From: Acrocarpospora macrocephala
GTDB taxonomy: Bacteria > Actinomycetota > Actinomycetes > Streptosporangiales > Streptosporangiaceae
Direction: 5' to 3'
Length of the DNA: 64,000 nucleotides
Assembly: GCF_009687865.1 (NCBI RefSeq)
Contig: NZ_BLAE01000052.1
Coordinates: 8,644-72,643 of the forward strand
Below, one piece after another: positions 60,822 through 64,000 of this stretch (its first letter is position 1; every line of letters starts with the position of its first letter). The notes below the pieces were generated by a model that was given only the letters and a program-made list of their open reading frames with translations, did not search any database and had not been told where the DNA came from. The position numbers and the translations under genes were made by a program.

Positions 60822-61982
60822 ATGGCGGGCCCGGACGGATCCTGGCACGGAAATGTCGAGCAGGTGGACGGAGAGGGCGCGGACGTGGGCGATGGGGTCG
60901 ACTTACGCCTGCTGATCAGGGAAGAGGGCGCGACCGGATTCGCGGCCGCGCTGCTGGTGCTGAAAGGCACGCTGGTCGCACAGGCGGCCGCCCACCGGGA
61001 CGGGGCCGTGTATCCGGACCTGGCGCCCGAGAACGTGATCGTCACCCCGGCCGGGGGGATCCGGCTGACCGCCGACCCGGCTGAGACGCCCGCCTACAAA
61101 GCCCCGGAACTGTGGCGGGGCGCTCCCGCCAGCCCCGCGAGCGACATCTACGCGGCGACCGCCGTGTTCTTCGAATGCCTCACCGGCGGCCCGCCGTTCG
61201 ACGCGGCCGCGGCGGCGCGGCTGGGCTGGCTGCACCGGACCGTGCCGCCGCCGGTCGAGCAGGTGCCGGAAGGGCTGCGGCGGCTGGTCGAACGCGGCTT
61301 GTCCAAGGCCCCGCAGCACCGGCCGTCCTCGGCCGCGGCCTTCGCCGCTGAGGTGGAGGCGGTGGCGGTGGCCGCGCTCGGCCCCGACTGGGAGCGGCCG
61401 GGCCGGGTCGCCCTGGCCGCCCTCGCCTCCTCCCACGCCTCCGCCGTCCCCGAGGAGCCGGTGAGTCCTCCGGCGGCCCCCCGGCCCAGCCGCGTCAAGG
61501 TCGCCACCCTGGTGGCCCTCGCCGCCGCCGCGGTCGTCGTGGTCGCCGTCTCCGCCGGGGACCGGCCGTCCCGGCAGTCGCACCAGGCCGCCGAGCCCCC
61601 GGCCCGGCCGGCGGTGACGCTGCTCCCGACGCCCAGCCTGGTGGTCGTCCAGCCGGTCGAGAACAGCGAGCCGCTCCCGGTGCACCACAAACCGGTGGTG
61701 ATCGCCGAGGAGACCGGCTCCCCGCGCATCGCCACGCCGCGGCAGAGCCCGACGCCCACGCCCAAGGCGAAAAAGCCCAGGATCTCGGAATCGCAGGCTC
61801 CGGACGCGAGCGCCGACCCCGTGCCGGACGGCGAGTCGCAGCAGCCGCCGCCCCCCGCCTCCGAGCCGGCCAGCGCGCCTATCCTGGAGGTCGAGGCCTC
61901 CGTCGAGCTGCCGATTCTCGGGGGCAACGGCCTGGACGTGTCGGTGGGCGTGGGGACCGGGCTGCTGGGGCTGTCCCTGTAG
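60822..61982 (+). CDS. Kinase-like protein lacking the N-lobe (pseudokinase)
   Basis: A 386-residue protein. Only a kinase C-lobe is recognisable: the catalytic loop HRDLKPEN reads YPDLAPEN, the DFG position reads ADP, and YKAPELW plus the following helices are conserved (SDIYAATAVFFECLTGGPPF). The glycine loop and catalytic lysine are absent. A transmembrane helix (about 225-245) and a Pro-rich extracellular tail follow. It is almost certainly inactive as a kinase and may be a scaffold. The order kinase-TM-Pro tail parallels the intact kinase at 8654-10153. Confidence 0.85.
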   Translation: MAGPDGSWHGNVEQVDGEGADVGDGVDLRLLIREEGATGFAAALLVLKGTLVAQAAAHRDGAVYPDLAPENVIVTPAGGIRLTADPAETPAYKAPELWRGAPASPASDIYAATAVFFECLTGGPPFDAAAAARLGWLHRTVPPPVEQVPEGLRRLVERGLSKAPQHRPSSAAAFAAEVEAVAVAALGPDWERPGRVALAALASSHASAVPEEPVSPPAAPRPSRVKVATLVALAAAAVVVVAVSAGDRPSRQSHQAAEPPARPAVTLLPTPSLVVVQPVENSEPLPVHHKPVVIAEETGSPRIATPRQSPTPTPKAKKPRISESQAPDASADPVPDGESQQPPPPASEPASAPILEVEASVELPILGGNGLDVSVGVGTGLLGLSL

Positions 61983-61997
61983 AGCCTGGAGGGTTCG

Positions 61998-62627
61998 TTG
62001 ATCGAGAAGATCCTGCCGCCGTGGGTGGAGAGCGCCGAGGCGTTCGCCGATCCGGTGGAGGCCACGCTGTTCCCCGAGGAGGAGCGGTACATCGCGAAGG
62101 CGGTGGACAAGCGGCGGCGGGAGTTCACGACGGCGCGTTACTGCGCGCGGCAGGCCATGGCCAGGCTGGGGATCCCGCCCGCGCCGATCGTGCCGGGCGA
62201 GCGCGGCGCGCCGGGCTGGCCGCCGGGCGTGGTGGGCACGATGACGCACTGCGACGGCTACCGCGCCGCCGCGCTCTCCGTCGAAGCGGTCACGATCGGC
62301 ATCGACGCCGAGCCGGACGCGCCGCTGCCGGAGGGCGTGCTGGACACGATCGCGCTGCCCGGCGAGCGGCAGGCGCTCGGCGACCTGGACGGCTCGGTCC
62401 ACTGGGACCGGCTGCTGTTCAGCGCCAAGGAGTCGGTCTACAAGGCGTGGTTCCCGCTGGCCCGCCGCTGGCTGGGCTTCGAGGAGGCGGAGATCACCCT
62501 CCACCCGGCGGGCACCTTCGCCGCCCGCCTGCTGGTCCCCGGGCCGCGCGGGCTCACCGGCTTCGACGGGCGCTGGCTGCGCGAGTCTGGCCTGGTGGTG
62601 ACCGCGATCACGCTGGGCTTTGATTAG
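61998..62627 (+). CDS. 4'-phosphopantetheinyl transferase (Sfp/EntD type)
   Basis: A 209-residue enzyme that loads phosphopantetheine from CoA onto carrier domains. Signature motifs are GVVGTMTHCDGYRAAALS, IGIDAEPD and FSAKESVYKAWFPL. Start is TTG 61998 with GGAGG six bases upstream, 15 bp after the pseudokinase stop. It is the likely activator of the PCP of the NRPS 6 kb away, though it may serve other carrier proteins. It is tail-to-tail with a phosphoesterase of PptH type. Confidence 0.93.
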   Translation: MIEKILPPWVESAEAFADPVEATLFPEEERYIAKAVDKRRREFTTARYCARQAMARLGIPPAPIVPGERGAPGWPPGVVGTMTHCDGYRAAALSVEAVTIGIDAEPDAPLPEGVLDTIALPGERQALGDLDGSVHWDRLLFSAKESVYKAWFPLARRWLGFEEAEITLHPAGTFAARLLVPGPRGLTGFDGRWLRESGLVVTAITLGFD

Positions 62628-62705
62628 AAAGTCGTGATCTGGACAGCCGCGACGGTCAATCGCCTGGTCGGCGGCTATGCGGCTGTCTATGGGACGGGTT
62701 TCTGG

Positions 62706-63530
62706 TCAATCGGGCAGGATCTGCCGCAGCACCCCGGGCGGGGCCGCGCGCGGTCCCCACTCGCGCGGGTAGCCGAGCGAGACCTCCTCGAAGCGCACGC
62801 CGTCGTACCAGGTGGTGCGGGGGATGTGCAGGTGGCCGTAGACGACCGTGCGGGCGTTGAAGCGCAGGTGCCAGTCGGCGGTGCGCTCGGTGCCGCACCA
62901 GATCGCGAACTCCGGGTAGCGCAGCACGAACGTCGGATCCCTGACCAGCGGATAGTGGTTGACCAGAATGGTCGCCGTGCCGGGCGGGAGCTCGCCGAGG
63001 CGGCGTTCGGTCTCGTCCAGGCGGGCCTGGCACCAGGCGTCGATGCTCGGGTAGGGGTCGGGGTGGAGCAGCATCTCGTCGGTGCAGACGACCCCGGCCG
63101 CGTGGGCGCGCCGCAGCGCCTCCGCCTTCGTGGTGACGCCCGGCATCCGGTAGGTGTAGTCGTAGAGCAGCAGCAGCGGCGCCACCGTGACCGGACCCTC
63201 CGGCCCGGTCCAGATCGGGTACGGATCCTCCGGCGTCACCACCCCGAGCTCCCGGCACGACTTCACCAGCCGCTCGTACCGCTCCACGCCGCGGATCTGG
63301 TCGGGGTCGGAGGGATGGGTCCACAGGTCGTGGTTGCCCGGCGCCCACACCACCTTCTCGAACCGGGACGCCAGCAGGCCCAGCGCCCATTCGATGTCGG
63401 CGGCCTTCTCCGAGATGTCTCCCGGCACCAGCAGCCAGTCCGACGTCGTCCGGGGCCGGATCCGCTCGACGATCTCGCGGTTCTCCGGATACCCGATGTG
63501 CAGGTCGCTGAGGGCCAGCAGAAAACTCAT
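62706..63530 (-). CDS. Metallophosphoesterase, possible PptH-like phosphopantetheinyl hydrolase
   Basis: A 274-residue calcineurin-like phosphoesterase with all metal motifs: LSDLHIG, VPGDIS, PGNHDLW, VNHYP and YGHLH. ATG 63530 follows GAGAG. In Mycobacterium tuberculosis the PPTase PptT has a genetic partner, PptH, a metallophosphoesterase that removes phosphopantetheine from carrier proteins. The convergent PPTase gene, 78 bp away, suggests a comparable opposing pair here. General phosphoesterase activity is secure; the PptH role is inference. Confidence 0.85.
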   Translation of the reverse strand: MSFLLALSDLHIGYPENREIVERIRPRTTSDWLLVPGDISEKAADIEWALGLLASRFEKVVWAPGNHDLWTHPSDPDQIRGVERYERLVKSCRELGVVTPEDPYPIWTGPEGPVTVAPLLLLYDYTYRMPGVTTKAEALRRAHAAGVVCTDEMLLHPDPYPSIDAWCQARLDETERRLGELPPGTATILVNHYPLVRDPTFVLRYPEFAIWCGTERTADWHLRFNARTVVYGHLHIPRTTWYDGVRFEEVSLGYPREWGPRAAPPGVLRQILPD

Positions 63531-63591
63531 GGTCGAAAGTCTCTCAAGCGCGCCGGGCGCGGCGGCAGGGGGGCCGCCGCGCCCGGCCGGC

Positions 63592-64000
63592 TCACGGTTC
63601 GACGCCTGCCACCCGCACGCCGTCCACATACACGGTGACCTTGGGATTGGCCACGTAACCCGAGGTCGGAGCCGCCCAGCTGTGGTCGCCGGTCTCGATG
63701 AACGTGCCATGGTTCCTGGTCAGGCACAGTTCGATACCCCCGGTGGATTTGCCGGGATTGAGCGATCCGGCGTTCGCGGTGAAGCCGACCTCCAGGTACG
63801 CGTCCGCGCCCGGGCGTGGCGTCGCCAGCGGCACCACCTTCCTGGTGACCTTCGAGCAGCCGAGCTGGGCCTGCCCGCAGGCGAGCGTGATCGGCCCAGC
63901 GCCGTCGCGGGTGAACCAGTAGCGCATCGTCACCCGCTTGAGCGCGATCGGCTGCCCGCCCGGGTTGACCGCCTGGAAGGCGGGCTTGATCGTGTTGTTC
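63592..64000 (-). CDS. C-terminal part of a secreted protein with a CBM3-like domain
   Basis: The frame is open to the window edge and the 5' end lies outside. The visible 135 residues look like a type 3 cellulose-binding module (NNTIKPAFQAVNPGGQPIALKRVTMRYWFTRDG, two nearby cysteines, then VEVGFTANAGSLNPGKSTGGIELCL-like strands). Such modules usually end secreted cellulases or other plant-polymer enzymes. The catalytic part cannot be seen. Confidence 0.75.
   Translation of the reverse strand, partial: NNTIKPAFQAVNPGGQPIALKRVTMRYWFTRDGAGPITLACGQAQLGCSKVTRKVVPLATPRPGADAYLEVGFTANAGSLNPGKSTGGIELCLTRNHGTFIETGDHSWAAPTSGYVANPKVTVYVDGVRVAGVEP

Overview
The window is 64 kb of very GC-rich actinobacterial chromosome with dense genes, frequent GTG and TTG starts and many 1-4 bp stop/start overlaps. 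SigE-type and ECF42 sigma factors, FolP2, RamB, CBM-bearing secreted proteins, a small NRPS locus and orthosomycin-type rRNA methylases suggest a soil filamentous actinomycete. Streptosporangiales is my best guess; I cannot name a genus. I saw no rRNA, tRNA, CRISPR array, insertion sequence or prophage block.

Layout. 1-2.1 kb: ABC exporter (ATPase cut by the window edge, plus a permease with a repeat-rich N-terminus). 2.4-4.7 kb: YcnI-type copper protein and two small membrane proteins. 4.6-7.4 kb: DUF3052 gene and a two-permease ABC-2 exporter; one permease has a broken 5' end. 7.5-11.9 kb: esterase, Ser/Thr kinase, and a SigE-family sigma factor coupled to a membrane-anchored propeller protein. 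12-16 kb: isocitrate lyase and RamB diverge across two CRP/GlxR-like palindromes; folP2 follows. 16-19.9 kb: a coupled three-gene operon (Cas4/Dna2-like Fe-S nuclease, unknown middle protein, Upf1/Dna2-like SF1 helicase) that resembles a Dna2 split into three polypeptides. 19.9-24.4 kb: GMC oxidoreductase, antitoxin-like fragment, PhyH dioxygenase and a first YCII/ECF42 pair. 24.4-26 kb: tail-to-tail aviRb and aviRa homologues. 26.4-30.6 kb: secreted GH71/99-like hydrolase and RecD2. 30.7-34.6 kb: chvE-gguA-gguB sugar transporter behind an apparently leaderless, operator-controlled promoter. 34.7-38.3 kb: two catalytic-domain-free CBM2 proteins flanking an HTH-NB-ARC-TPR STAND protein.

38.5-43.4 kb is the strangest part: a MarR regulator, a frameshifted MaoC-like gene, an ECF42 sigma factor fused to a degenerate tyrosine recombinase, a tandem array made from copies of that sigma gene's own start region, its YCII partner, a 4 x 27 bp palindromic array and a DUF998 gene. 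43.5-49.2 kb: NUDIX-like, GNAT, two coupled nucleotidyltransferases with an alpha/beta hydrolase, and a polytopic spermidine-synthase-like protein. 49.2-56.1 kb: FtsX-type permease, stand-alone condensation protein and a C-A-PCP NRPS whose binding pocket reads as glycine-type. 56.3-64 kb: secreted metzincin, a second propeller protein beside a truncated pseudokinase, a PPTase with a tail-to-tail PptH-like phosphoesterase, and the C-terminal end of a CBM3 protein.

Connections. The PPTase could prime the NRPS carrier domain. The two YCII/ECF42 units share a promoter-like element with identical spacing. The two kinase/propeller pairs look like diverged copies of one module. Functional links beyond adjacency are inference.
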